The notes beneath the pieces were generated by a model. The model ran no database searches, had not been told where the DNA came from, and saw only the letters and a program-made list of their open reading frames with translations. From Burkholderia paludis (GTDB taxonomy: Bacteria; Pseudomonadota; Gammaproteobacteria; Burkholderiales; Burkholderiaceae): a stretch of DNA of 64,000 nucleotides. Shown here in pieces: positions 34,181-43,074 of this stretch; the first letter of the stretch is position 1, and each line of letters opens with the position of its first letter. Both the position numbers and the translations under genes were made by a program. The stretch spans positions 1 to 64,000 of the forward strand of contig NZ_JPGL01000027.1 in NCBI RefSeq assembly GCF_000732615.1, written 5' to 3'.

Positions 34181-34199
34181 GGGGGGGGGCCGGTATAAT
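34181..34199 (+). promoter_or_regulatory. G9 homopolymer beside a TATAAT box, upstream of the LutC-type gene
   Basis: Nine Gs (34181-34189) lie immediately before a perfect TATAAT (34194-34199), 37 bases before the ATG at 34237. No good -35 is visible at the usual distance. A G-run in this position can change promoter spacing by slippage. Confidence 0.45.
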
Positions 34200-34236
34200 C
34201 CGACGGTATCCCCCGCCAACGTCACGAGGACCGTTC

Positions 34237-34899
34237 ATGGACACTTCCGCTGCCCGTCGCCAGATCCTCGCGCGCATTCGTGCGGCGCAGGGGCGCGCGG
34301 CCGAACCCGATGCGGCGGAGCGCGACGGCGTCGCCGACTATCTCGCCCGTCATCCGCAGGGCCCGCGTCCGCCGGCGCCGGCCGATCTCGTCGCAGCATT
34401 CGTCGACGAGGCGGCGCGCCTGTCGACCACGGTCGATGAAGTCGCGACGCTTGCCGATGTCCCGGCCGCCGCGGCCCGCTACCTTTCTGCCCATGGCTTG
34501 CCGATGCAGGCCGTTGCATGGCGCACGCTGGCCGATTTCGACTGGGCGGGCGCCGGCCTGTCGGTCGAATGCCGCAAGCCGCGGGATGGCGACCTGGTCG
34601 GTCTCACGGGCTGTTTTTGCGCGACCGCCGAAACCGGTTCGCTGGTGCTGCTGTCCGGCCCCGACACCTATGCGTCCGCCGGCCTGTTGCCGGAAACGCA
34701 CGTCGCGATCGTGCCGGCGTCGCGGATCGTCGCCGGTCATGAAGACGCGTTTGCACTGATCCGCGCCGAGCGCGGCGAATTGCCGCGCGCGGTCAATTTC
34801 GTGTCGGGCCCGTCGCGCACGGGCGATATCGAGCAGACCATCGTACTGGGCGCGCACGGCCCGTACCGCGTTCACGCGATCGTCGTACGGGGCGCATGA
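34237..34899 (+). CDS. LutC/YkgG (LUD domain) protein
   Basis: A 220-residue protein with the LUD domain of lactate utilisation protein C. Its core (LVGLTGCFCATAETGSLVLL, then THVAIVPASRIV and NFVSGPSRTGDIEQTIVLG) is well conserved. In B. subtilis LutC works with LutA and LutB to oxidise L-lactate through Fe-S subunits, but neither partner lies here. A CGAGGA ribosome site precedes the ATG. Its neighbours are pncB and the antiporter gene, which do not indicate lactate use, so its function here is uncertain. Confidence 0.85.
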   Translation: MDTSAARRQILARIRAAQGRAAEPDAAERDGVADYLARHPQGPRPPAPADLVAAFVDEAARLSTTVDEVATLADVPAAAARYLSAHGLPMQAVAWRTLADFDWAGAGLSVECRKPRDGDLVGLTGCFCATAETGSLVLLSGPDTYASAGLLPETHVAIVPASRIVAGHEDAFALIRAERGELPRAVNFVSGPSRTGDIEQTIVLGAHGPYRVHAIVVRGA

Positions 34900-34939
34900 C
34901 GCGCCCGCCGCATCCACCACTCGAACAAGGAAGTTCTGC

Positions 34940-36370
34940 ATGAAACGACATGCCGCCTGGGCGGGCATGGCGTCGGGAATCGCGCTTGGCGCCGTTCCCG
35001 CGCTCGCATCGGCCGCAACGCTCGACGGTGCCACGCTGTCCGCGCTCTGGGGCGTCCCGTTCGCCGGGATCCTGCTGTCCATCGCGCTGTTCCCGCTCGT
35101 CGCCCCCGTGTTCTGGCATCACCATTTCGGCAAGATCGCCGCCGGGTGGGCCGTCGCGTTCCTGATTCCGTTCGCGTTCGCGTTCGGCGCGGGTACCGCG
35201 TTCGGTACGCTCGTGCACGCGCTGCTGGAGGAATACATTCCGTTCATCGTGCTGCTTACCGCGCTCTATACGGTCGCGGGCGGCATCTGCGTGAACGGCA
35301 ACCTGCACGGGTCGCCGAAGCTGAACACCGCGATCCTCGCGCTCGGCACGCTGCTCGCGAGCGTGATGGGTACGACGGGTGCCGCGATGCTGCTGATCCG
35401 GCCGTTGCTGCGCGCCAACGACAACCGCAAGCATGTCGTGCATGTCGTGATCTTCTTCATCTTCCTCGTCGCGAACGCGGGCGGCTCGCTGTCGCCGCTC
35501 GGCGATCCGCCGCTGTTCCTCGGCTTCCTGAACGGCGTGAGCTTCTTCTGGACGACGACGCATCTCGCGTTGCCGATGCTGTTCATCTGCGCGGTGCTGC
35601 TGACGCTGTTCTTCGTGCTCGACACGTATTTCTATCGCAAGGGCGGCGAGGAGCGGCCGGCCGCGCTCGACCCGACGCCCGACGGTGCGGCACTGTCGAT
35701 CGACGGCAAGGTCAATTTCTTGTTGCTCGCGGCCGTGGTCGCACTCGTGCTGATGAGCGGGATCTGGAAGCCGGGCATCACGTTCGACGTATGGGGCACG
35801 CACGTCGCGCTGCAGAACCTCGTGCGCGACGTCGCGCTCGTCGGGGTGACGTTCGCGTCGCTTGCGCTGACGCCGCGCTCCGCGCGTGAAGGCAACGCGT
35901 TCAACTGGGCGCCGATCGAGGAGGTCGCGAAGCTGTTCGCGGGGATCTTCGTGACCATCGCGCCGGTGATCGTGATCCTGCGCGCGGGGGCGGACGGTGC
36001 GTTCGCGCAGATCGTCCATCTCGTCACGGGGCCGGACGGCAAGCCGGTCGATGCGATGTACTTCTGGGCGACGGGCATCCTGTCGTCGTTCCTCGACAAT
36101 GCGCCGACCTATCTGGTGTTCTTCAATCTCGCGGGCGGCGATGCGCAGACGCTGATGACGACCGGCGCGTCGACACTCGCCGCGATTTCCGCGGGCGCGG
36201 TGTTCATGGGCGCGAACAGCTATATCGGCAACGCGCCGAACTTCATGGTGAAGGCGATCGCCGAGTCGCGCGGCGTGAAGATGCCGAGCTTCTTCGCGTA
36301 CCTCGGCTGGGCGCTCGTCGTGCTGATACCGGTATTCCTGCTGACGTCGTGGCTGTTCTTCACGGCGTAA
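34940..36370 (+). CDS. NhaD-like sodium:proton antiporter
   Basis: A 476-residue ion-transporter-superfamily membrane protein with a signal-like N-terminus (about 1-26) and about 11-12 hydrophobic helices. Landmarks: GSPKLNTAILALGTLLASVMGTTGA-type first half ending NAGGSLSPLGDPPLFLGF and second half ending NAPTYLVFFN and GANSYIGNAPNFMVKAIAE. This pattern is shared by NhaD Na+/H+ antiporters and CitMHS-type carriers; the antiporter reading is favoured. It starts 40 bases after the LutC-type gene. Confidence 0.85.
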   Translation: MKRHAAWAGMASGIALGAVPALASAATLDGATLSALWGVPFAGILLSIALFPLVAPVFWHHHFGKIAAGWAVAFLIPFAFAFGAGTAFGTLVHALLEEYIPFIVLLTALYTVAGGICVNGNLHGSPKLNTAILALGTLLASVMGTTGAAMLLIRPLLRANDNRKHVVHVVIFFIFLVANAGGSLSPLGDPPLFLGFLNGVSFFWTTTHLALPMLFICAVLLTLFFVLDTYFYRKGGEERPAALDPTPDGAALSIDGKVNFLLLAAVVALVLMSGIWKPGITFDVWGTHVALQNLVRDVALVGVTFASLALTPRSAREGNAFNWAPIEEVAKLFAGIFVTIAPVIVILRAGADGAFAQIVHLVTGPDGKPVDAMYFWATGILSSFLDNAPTYLVFFNLAGGDAQTLMTTGASTLAAISAGAVFMGANSYIGNAPNFMVKAIAESRGVKMPSFFAYLGWALVVLIPVFLLTSWLFFTA

Positions 36371-36450
36371 GCGGACGATTTCAACCTCGAGCGGGCGGTC
36401 CCGGCGACGCACGGCGCGTCGCGAGCCGTCCGCGGCATGCGGAGATGGCG

Positions 36451-37440
36451 ATGCAGAAGATCCTGGTCGCACGTCCGATCTTTCCGGACGTGATCGAGCG
36501 GCTCAAGCAGTATTTCGAAGTCGACTGGAACGACGGCGACGCGCTTGCGCCCGACGCGCTCGCCGCGCGTCTGGCCGACAAGGACGGCGCACTGACGGCC
36601 GGCGACCCGGTCGGCGCGGCGACGCTCGCGGCGGCGCCGCGCCTGCGCGTCGTGGCGAACATGGCGGTCGGCTACAACAACTTCGACATGGCCGCGTTCA
36701 ACGCGGCGCACGTGCTCGGCACCAACACGCCCGACGTGCTGAACGAGTCGACCGCCGATTTCGGCTGGGCGCTGATGATGGCCGCCGCACGCCGGATCGC
36801 CGAATCCGAGCACTGGTTGCGCGCCGGCCACTGGCAGAAGTGGGCGTACGACGGTTTCCTCGGCACCGACATTTACGGTTTGACGCTCGGCATCATCGGG
36901 ATGGGCCGCATCGGCCAGGCGCTCGCGCGACGCGCGCGCGGCTTCGGGATGCAGGTGGTCTATCACAACCGCTCGCGGGTCGCGCCCGGGATCGAGGCCG
37001 ACCTGAACGCCGAGTACCTGTCGAAGGATGCGCTGCTCGCACGCGCCGATCACGTCGTGCTCGTGCTGCCGTATACGAAGGAGAACCATCACACGATCGG
37101 TGCGGCCGAGCTCGCGAAGATGAAGCCCACCGCGACGCTGACCAACATCGCGCGCGGCGGGATCGTCGACGACGCGGCGCTGGCCGTCGCGCTGCGTGAC
37201 GGAACCATCGCCGCGGCCGGCCTCGACGTATATGAAGGCGAGCCGACGGTTCATCCGGCGCTGCTCGAGGTGCCGAACGTGGTGCTGACGCCGCATATCG
37301 CGAGCGCGACCGAGAAGACGCGCCGTGCGATGGCGAACCTTGCCGCCGACAACCTGATCGCCGCACTGGGCGAGGGGCCGCGCGCGGGGCAGCCACCGAA
37401 TCCGATCAACCCTGACGTGATCGGGAAGCCGCGCGCATGA
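36451..37440 (+). CDS. D-isomer 2-hydroxyacid dehydrogenase (glyoxylate/hydroxypyruvate reductase type)
   Basis: A 329-residue NAD(P)H-dependent oxidoreductase. The nucleotide motif GMGRIGQALARRARGFGM is central; the catalytic Arg (NIARGGIVDD), Glu (DVYEGEP) and His (PHIASAT) are all visible. Closest in wording to GhrB/gluconate 2-dehydrogenase-like enzymes. ATG 36451 is 6 bases past GGAG (36441-36444). Its stop codon overlaps the rmuC start by ATGA. Confidence 0.92.
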   Translation: MQKILVARPIFPDVIERLKQYFEVDWNDGDALAPDALAARLADKDGALTAGDPVGAATLAAAPRLRVVANMAVGYNNFDMAAFNAAHVLGTNTPDVLNESTADFGWALMMAAARRIAESEHWLRAGHWQKWAYDGFLGTDIYGLTLGIIGMGRIGQALARRARGFGMQVVYHNRSRVAPGIEADLNAEYLSKDALLARADHVVLVLPYTKENHHTIGAAELAKMKPTATLTNIARGGIVDDAALAVALRDGTIAAAGLDVYEGEPTVHPALLEVPNVVLTPHIASATEKTRRAMANLAADNLIAALGEGPRAGQPPNPINPDVIGKPRA

Positions 37441-38915
37441 CGATGACGTTGTTGCTTGCGGCGGTCGTCGTGCTGGCCGTCGCGCTCGCGGTGGCGATCG
37501 TCGCGCTCGTGCGCGGCGGTGGCCGCCACGACGATGCGGCCGTGCTCGGGGACCAGATCGAAGACGCCGCGCATGCGCAGGCGCGTGCCGTCGAGCGTCT
37601 CGAGCGCGAATTGCGCGGCGAGATCGTCGAGAACGCGCGCGGCTCGCGCACCGAGCTGGCCGGCAGCTTCGCCCAGCTTCAGCAGACGCTCGCCGCACAG
37701 CTGACGAGCGTGGCGACCGTGCAGAACAACCAGATAGAAGGGTTCGCGCAGCAGCTCGGCAAGCTCGTCGCCGGCAATGCGCAGCAGTTCGACGCGATGC
37801 GCGAGAGCGTGCAGCGCCACGCGCAGCAGGCGCGCGAGGAGCAGACGGGCGCGCTCAGGCTGTTCGGCGATACGTTGAACCGGCAGCTCACGCAACTGAC
37901 CGAGGCGAACGACCGCCGGATCGGCGAGGTGCGCGCCACGCTCGAACAGCGGTTGAAGGAAATCGAGACCAACAACGCGGCGAAGCTCGAGGAGATGCGC
38001 CGCACCGTCGACGAGAAACTGCACGCGACGCTCGAACACCGGCTCGGCGAATCGTTCAAGCTCGTATCGGACCGGCTCGAACAGGTTCATCGCGGGCTCG
38101 GCGAGATGCAGACGCTCGCGGCGGGCGTCGGCGACCTGAAGAAGGTGCTGACCAACGTGAAGACGCGCGGCACCTGGGGCGAAGTGCAGCTCGAGGCGCT
38201 GCTCGAACAGATGCTGACGCCCGAGCAGTACGCGAAGAACGTCGCGACGGTGCCCAGGAGTAGCGAGCGCGTCGAGTTTGCGATCCGGCTGCCGGGGCGC
38301 GAAGCGGGCACGCGCGATGCGCCGCCCGTGTGGCTGCCGATCGACGCGAAATTCCCGCGCGAAGACTACGAGCGGCTGATCGACGCGCAGGAGCGCGCCG
38401 ACGCGGCGGCGGTCGAGGAGGCGGCCCGTGCGCTGGAGGCACGTGTGCGGCTCGAGGCGCGCACGATCGCCGAGAAATACGTCGCGCCGCCGCACACGAC
38501 GGATTTCGCGCTGCTGTTCCTGCCGACCGAAGGGCTCTACGCGGAGATCCTGCGCCGCCCGGGCCTGACCGACTTGCTGCAGCGCGACTATCGCGTGACG
38601 GTCGCCGGGCCGACGACGCTCACTGCGTTGCTGAACAGCCTGCAGATGGGCTTCCGCACGCTCGCGATCGAGCAGCGCTCGAGCGAGGTGTGGCAGGTGC
38701 TCGGTGCGGTCAAGACGGAGTTCGGCAAGTTCGGCGATGTGCTCGCGCGCACGAAGTCGCAGCTCGAGACGGTCACGCGTTCGATCGAGGCCGCCGAGCA
38801 GCGCACGCGCGTGATGAACCGCAAGCTGAAGCAGGTCGAGGCGCTGCCGGGCGACACGGCGGCCGGGCTGCTCGGCGCGGAAGGGGCCGACGGCGCCGAT
38901 GCGGACGATGCCTGA
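37437..38915 (+). CDS. rmuC: DNA recombination protein RmuC
   Basis: A 492-residue protein with an N-terminal membrane helix (about 1-26), a long coiled-coil (about 40-210) and the RmuC nuclease-like domain (about 225-430; GTWGEVQLEALLEQMLTPEQ, then LPIDAKFPREDYERLI and FALLFLPTEGLYAEIL). The family limits inversion recombination and is predicted to have a restriction-like nuclease fold. Overlaps the dehydrogenase stop codon. Confidence 0.94.
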   Translation: MTMTLLLAAVVVLAVALAVAIVALVRGGGRHDDAAVLGDQIEDAAHAQARAVERLERELRGEIVENARGSRTELAGSFAQLQQTLAAQLTSVATVQNNQIEGFAQQLGKLVAGNAQQFDAMRESVQRHAQQAREEQTGALRLFGDTLNRQLTQLTEANDRRIGEVRATLEQRLKEIETNNAAKLEEMRRTVDEKLHATLEHRLGESFKLVSDRLEQVHRGLGEMQTLAAGVGDLKKVLTNVKTRGTWGEVQLEALLEQMLTPEQYAKNVATVPRSSERVEFAIRLPGREAGTRDAPPVWLPIDAKFPREDYERLIDAQERADAAAVEEAARALEARVRLEARTIAEKYVAPPHTTDFALLFLPTEGLYAEILRRPGLTDLLQRDYRVTVAGPTTLTALLNSLQMGFRTLAIEQRSSEVWQVLGAVKTEFGKFGDVLARTKSQLETVTRSIEAAEQRTRVMNRKLKQVEALPGDTAAGLLGAEGADGADADDA

Positions 38916-38938
38916 CGCAAGTCGCCGTCCCGGCTGAA

Positions 38939-38970
38939 ACGACAACGGGCGCCGCGGCGCCCGTTGTCGT
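38939..38970. terminator. 32-bp perfect palindrome between rmuC and GNAT gene
   Basis: ACGACAACGGGCGCCG (38939-38954) is followed directly by its reverse complement (38955-38970). It sits between convergent genes and can fold as a long hairpin in either transcript; only short T-runs flank it. Confidence 0.7.
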
Positions 38971-39002
38971 TCGACGCGATCGCCGGCAGGGCCGGCCCGC
39001 GC

Positions 39003-39488
39003 TCAATGTCCGGCGAGCGTGTCCAGCGCGTCCCCCGTCAGGCGCACGATGCGCCAGTCGGGCAGTACGGTCGCGCCCATCTTTTCGTAGAAATCGATCG
39101 CCGGCTGGTTCCAGTCGAGGACCGACCATTCGAAGCGCCCGCAACGGCGCTCGACGGCCAGCGCCGCGAGGTGCCGCAGCATAGCGGTGCCGAGCCCCGT
39201 CCCGCGCTGCGACGGCCGCACGTACAAATCCTCGAGATAGAGGCCGCGACGGCCGAGGAACGTCGAATAGTTGTGGAAGAACAGCGCATACGCGACGATC
39301 TCCCCGTCGTGCTCGGCCACCCGGGCTTCGGCGGCGGGCCGCTCGCCGAACAGCGCGTCGGCGAGATCGGCCTCGGTCGCGACGAACAGGTGCGTGAGCT
39401 TTTCGAACTCGGCCAGTTCGCGCATCAGCGCGAGGATCGCGCCGACGTCGCGCGCTTCGGCCGCGCGGATTCGCGGCGTGCCGCTCAC
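39003..39488 (-). CDS. GNAT family N-acetyltransferase
   Basis: A 161-residue acetyltransferase. The acetyl-CoA pyrophosphate loop is RPSQRGTGLGTAMLRHLAAL, preceded by GLYLEDLYVRP and followed by WSVLDWNQPAIDFYEKMGA, typical of diamine/aminoglycoside-like GNATs. Substrate unknown. The start is GTG at 39488, overlapping the stop codon of the small membrane protein gene by GTGA; an extension upstream would run into that gene. Confidence 0.88.
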   Translation of the reverse strand: MSGTPRIRAAEARDVGAILALMRELAEFEKLTHLFVATEADLADALFGERPAAEARVAEHDGEIVAYALFFHNYSTFLGRRGLYLEDLYVRPSQRGTGLGTAMLRHLAALAVERRCGRFEWSVLDWNQPAIDFYEKMGATVLPDWRIVRLTGDALDTLAGH

Positions 39489-39760
39489 GCTTCCTCCGGC
39501 GGATCGGACAGCACGATTTCGATGCCGCCGAAACGCGATGCGACCCAGTTGTACGCATGGCACGCGATCCACAGCAGCACGAAACCGAGGATGGCGTTCA
39601 GCAGCAGCGCGCTCAGGATCGTGCTCAGTTCGACCATCCCGTAGCGGACGTACGCGACCAGAATGCCGAGCAGCACGATCGGCACGCTGAATGTCAGGTA
39701 GACCAGGATCAGCGCTTTTGCGGTCTGACCCGCGGCGATCGACGAAATTTGTTTCTTCAT
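39485..39760 (-). CDS. Small two-helix membrane protein
   Basis: A 91-residue inner membrane protein with two hydrophobic helices (about 16-38 and 46-68) and a C-terminal NWVASRFGGIEIVLSDPP. The pattern of the second half (helix, then YNxVAxxFGGIEI) resembles DUF3566-like membrane proteins, but the match is loose. Translationally coupled to the GNAT gene. Function unknown. Confidence 0.7.
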   Translation of the reverse strand: MKKQISSIAAGQTAKALILVYLTFSVPIVLLGILVAYVRYGMVELSTILSALLLNAILGFVLLWIACHAYNWVASRFGGIEIVLSDPPEEA

Positions 39761-39797
39761 GTGCGGATTGCCCCCGTAGAGATATACCGATTGGAAT

Positions 39798-41102
39798 TCA
39801 GATCAGGCCGTCGAACGGCAGGATGTCGACCGGGGCGCCCGCGTCGACTGCCGCGGTGTCGTGGCCCAGGACGATGAAACAGTTGGCGGCCGCGAGGCCG
39901 CTCAGCGATGCGGAGCTTTGCGAGCCGGCCGGCGTGACGTGCCAGAGGCCGTCGGCGGCGCGTGTCGCGATGCCGCGCAGGTATTCGGTGCGGCCGGGCC
40001 GCGTCTTCAGCGCGTGCGTGCTGAGTGCCGCATACATCGCCGGTGGCTGCGCGCGCGCGCCGGCCAGCGTCAGCAGCGCGGGGCGCACGATCGCATGGAA
40101 CGTCACGGCGGAGGCGACCGGATTGCCGGGCAGCCCGAAGAACAGCGCGTGACCGGCGCCGCTGCTTGCCGTGCGCGCGAGCGTGCCGCAGGCGAGCGGC
40201 CGGCCGGGCCGCAGCGCGAGGCTCGCGAACGTCACGTCGCCGAGCCGTGCCATGACGTCGCGCGTGAAGTCGGCTTCGCCGACCGATACACCGCCCGACG
40301 TGATCACCGCGTCGGCCTGCGCGGCGACGGCGTCGCGCAATGCGGCCTCGAGCGCGGCGGGATCGTCGCGAACGATCCCGAGATCGAGCGCGTCGACATG
40401 CAGCCGTTCGAGCATCGCGATCAGCATTCCGCGATTGCTGTCGTACAGGGCGCCGCGGCCGAGCGGCTCGCCGGGCTCGCGCAGTTCGTCGCCGGTGGAG
40501 AACACGGCGACGCGCACGCGCCGGCGCACCGTGACGCTGGCGAAACCCAGCGACGCGAGCAGGCCGAGATCGGACGGCCGCAGGATGCGACCCGCGGCGA
40601 GCGCGCAGGCGCCGCGCGCGAGATCCTCGCCGGCCTTGCGGCAGTTCGCACTGCGCGCGATCGCGTGCGCGGCGAAGCGGATCGTGTCGCCGTCGACGCG
40701 CACGTGCTCCTGTGGAATCACCGTGTCGCAGCCGGCGGGCATCGGCGCGCCGGTCATGATGCGCACGCACGAACCGGCTGCCACGCTGCCGTCGAACGGA
40801 TGCCCGGCGAACGCGGTGCCGGCAACCGACATTGCGACGTCCTCCTGCTGCGGCGACGCGTGCGCACTGGCGGCGCCGTCGAACGCGTAGCCGTCCATTG
40901 CCGAGTTGTCATACGCGGGAATGTCGAACGGCGCGTTCACGTCGGCTGCGAGCACGCGGTCGAGCGCGTCGTGCAGCGTCACCGTCTCGCTCGCATCGAC
41001 CGGCACCGCGAAGCGGCACGCGAGCGCCTGCGCGTCGGCGAGCGACAGCGGGGCATCGGAATCGGGTGCGGTTCGGGAGGCGGGCGAGGATTGCGTGATC
41101 AT
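39798..41102 (-). CDS. moeA: Molybdopterin molybdotransferase MoeA
   Basis: A 434-residue enzyme inserting molybdate into adenylated molybdopterin. Domains follow MoeA order: PFDIPAYDNSAMDGYAF (N-terminal), VRIMTGAPMPAGCDTVIPQE, STGDEL and SNRGML, the MPT-binding ITSGGVSVGEADFTRDVM, and FFGLPGNPVASAVTFH. The ATG is at 41102, 82 bases after mobA. It is the last of the moaA-mobA-moeA run. Confidence 0.95.
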   Translation of the reverse strand: MITQSSPASRTAPDSDAPLSLADAQALACRFAVPVDASETVTLHDALDRVLAADVNAPFDIPAYDNSAMDGYAFDGAASAHASPQQEDVAMSVAGTAFAGHPFDGSVAAGSCVRIMTGAPMPAGCDTVIPQEHVRVDGDTIRFAAHAIARSANCRKAGEDLARGACALAAGRILRPSDLGLLASLGFASVTVRRRVRVAVFSTGDELREPGEPLGRGALYDSNRGMLIAMLERLHVDALDLGIVRDDPAALEAALRDAVAAQADAVITSGGVSVGEADFTRDVMARLGDVTFASLALRPGRPLACGTLARTASSGAGHALFFGLPGNPVASAVTFHAIVRPALLTLAGARAQPPAMYAALSTHALKTRPGRTEYLRGIATRAADGLWHVTPAGSQSSASLSGLAAANCFIVLGHDTAAVDAGAPVDILPFDGLI

Positions 41103-41184
41103 CAGTCGGACTGCGCCGCAAGGCGTAACGGGTTCGTGGCCGGTGGCGCGAGGAGGGGGCCGGGCGGGAATGGCAAGCGCGCAG

Positions 41185-41802
41185 TCAGCGACGCGCCAGC
41201 GCGGCGAGTTCCTGCCACGAGTTGGCATTGTAAAACGCACGCTCGTCGCGAAACTCGACTTCGACCGTCTTGTGGCGTGCGTACCACGCACGCACCTTGC
41301 GGTCGCCGGCTGCGAGCCGGGCCGCGAGATCCTCGGCCAGCGACGTATGCAGCAGCGCGAACGTCGGCTGCGGCGAGCGTGCCTGCTGCGTGTCGACGGT
41401 CACGGCCATCGCGATGTCGGCGCTGTGGGTGTCGAGCGCCGCATGCAGGCGCGCGACGAGGTCGGCCGGCAGATAGGGCGTGTCGCACGGCGAACAGACG
41501 ATGAGCGGTGCGCACGCCGCCCGCATGCCGGCGAGCAGGCCCGCGAGCGGGCCGGGGAAGTCGGGCGTTTCGTCCGCGACGATGCGCGCATCGAACGGTG
41601 CGCCGAGCTCGGCATAGCGATCGGCATGACGGTTCGCGCTGATCAGCGTCTCGTCGACCTGCGGCGAGAGCCGACGCAGTACGTGCAGCGCTAGCGGCGT
41701 GCCGTCGAGCAGCTGCAGGCCCTTGTCGACGCCGTCCATGCGTGTGGCGCGCCCGCCTGCGAGCAGCAGGCCGGCGATTGAAGGAGAGGAGGAGGCGGGC
41801 AT
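41185..41802 (-). CDS. mobA: Molybdenum cofactor guanylyltransferase MobA
   Basis: A 205-residue nucleotidyltransferase that adds GMP to the molybdenum cofactor. The signature LLLAGGRATRMDGVDKGL is at the N-terminus, with CSPCDTPYLPADLVARL supplying the metal-binding Asp. A good ribosome site (GAGGAGG region) precedes the ATG at 41802. It lies between moaA (28 bases upstream) and moeA. Confidence 0.94.
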   Translation of the reverse strand: MPASSSPSIAGLLLAGGRATRMDGVDKGLQLLDGTPLALHVLRRLSPQVDETLISANRHADRYAELGAPFDARIVADETPDFPGPLAGLLAGMRAACAPLIVCSPCDTPYLPADLVARLHAALDTHSADIAMAVTVDTQQARSPQPTFALLHTSLAEDLAARLAAGDRKVRAWYARHKTVEVEFRDERAFYNANSWQELAALARR

Positions 41803-41830
41803 CGTGCGGCAGTGGTGCGTGCGGCTGGTT

Positions 41831-42943
41831 TCAGCCGCCGATATATGACATTTCGACGCGCCTGGCGGCGCTGTCGGGCGCGGCGTCGGCCGGCGCGCGG
41901 CCGCGCAGCTGCGAATAGCGGTCGGTACGGGCCTGCCAGATGCGGGCGATCGCGGTGGCGATCTCGGCGTCGCTCGCGCCGCCGCGCACGAGCGCGCGCA
42001 GATCGTGGCCCGTCGACGCGAACAGGCACAGGTACAGCTTGCCTTCGGTCGACAGCCGCGCGCGCGTGCAGTCGCCGCAGAAGGCCTGGGTGACGCTCGA
42101 AATCACGCCGATCTCGCCGCTGCCGTCCGCATAGCCCCAGCGTTGCGCGGTTTCGGCCGCCGTGTGCGGTTCGAGCGGGACGAGCGGGAAATGTTCGGCG
42201 ATCCGGGCGATGACGTCCGCCGACGGCAGCACCTCGGTCATGTTCCAGCCGTTCGACGTGCCGACGTCCATGTATTCGATGAAACGCAGGATCACGCCGG
42301 TGCCGCGGAAACGCTCGGCCATCGGCAGGATCTCGCCGTCGTTGGTGCCGCGCTTCACGACCATGTTGACCTTGACCGGCGCGAGGCCGGCAGCCTGCGC
42401 GGCGAAGATGCCGTCGAGCACGTCGGCGCTCGCGAACTCTGCGTCGTTCATGCGCTTGAACAGCGTATCGTCGAGCGCGTCGAGGCTGACCGTCACGCGC
42501 GCGAGTCCGGCGTCCTTCAGCGCGCGCGCCTTGCGCGCGAGCAGCGAGCCGTTGGTCGTCAGCGTCAGGTCGAGCGGGCGGCCGTCATGCGTGGTCAGGC
42601 GCGCGAGGCGTTCGATCAGGAATTCGAGATTCTTGCGCAGCAGCGGTTCGCCGCCCGTGATGCGGATCTTCTCGACGCCATGTGCGACAAAAAGTCGCGC
42701 CACGCGTTCGATTTCCTCGTGCGTGAGCAAAGCGCTGTGAGGCAGGAACGGGTAGTCCTTGTCGAAGACCGCGCGCGGCATGCAGTACACGCAGCGAAAG
42801 TTGCAGCGATCCGTCACCGAAATGCGCAGATCGCGCAGCGGCCTGGCGAACGTGTCGGCCAGCGTGCCGTCCGGGGCGTGGGCGACGCCGGAGACATCCG
42901 GCATCCCGCTGACGTCGGCGAGAGGAATGATGCGTCGGGACAT
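41831..42943 (-). CDS. moaA: GTP 3',8-cyclase MoaA
   Basis: A 370-residue radical SAM enzyme, first step of molybdopterin synthesis. The N-terminal cluster motif CNFRCVYC is intact, and the C-terminal cluster ligands lie in [18 protein letters not shown]. The protein ends SYIGG, the expected GG-type tail important for activity. A long N-terminal lead of about 30 residues precedes [14 protein letters not shown]. It is first of the moaA-mobA-moeA cluster; the converging rne terminator is about 100 bases upstream. Confidence 0.96.
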   Translation of the reverse strand: MSRRIIPLADVSGMPDVSGVAHAPDGTLADTFARPLRDLRISVTDRCNFRCVYCMPRAVFDKDYPFLPHSALLTHEEIERVARLFVAHGVEKIRITGGEPLLRKNLEFLIERLARLTTHDGRPLDLTLTTNGSLLARKARALKDAGLARVTVSLDALDDTLFKRMNDAEFASADVLDGIFAAQAAGLAPVKVNMVVKRGTNDGEILPMAERFRGTGVILRFIEYMDVGTSNGWNMTEVLPSADVIARIAEHFPLVPLEPHTAAETAQRWGYADGSGEIGVISSVTQAFCGDCTRARLSTEGKLYLCLFASTGHDLRALVRGGASDAEIATAIARIWQARTDRYSQLRGRAPADAAPDSAARRVEMSYIGG

Positions 42944-43027
42944 GTTGAAAGAAGTACGAACCAGACCTCCATTTTAGCCGCATGCGGCCGGCTGGTCCGG
43001 TGGGCGGAAACCCGCAGCGCGGACGTG

Positions 43028-43053
43028 AAAAAGCCCGCCGGAGGCGGGCTTTT
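43028..43053 (-). terminator. Terminator of rne
   Basis: A stem GCCCGCC / GGCGGGC with a short loop and A/T runs on both sides; on the minus strand it is followed by five Ts. It lies 22 bases after the rne stop codon. Confidence 0.85.
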
Positions 43054-43074
43054 CCTGGTCGGGCGACGCGCCGG

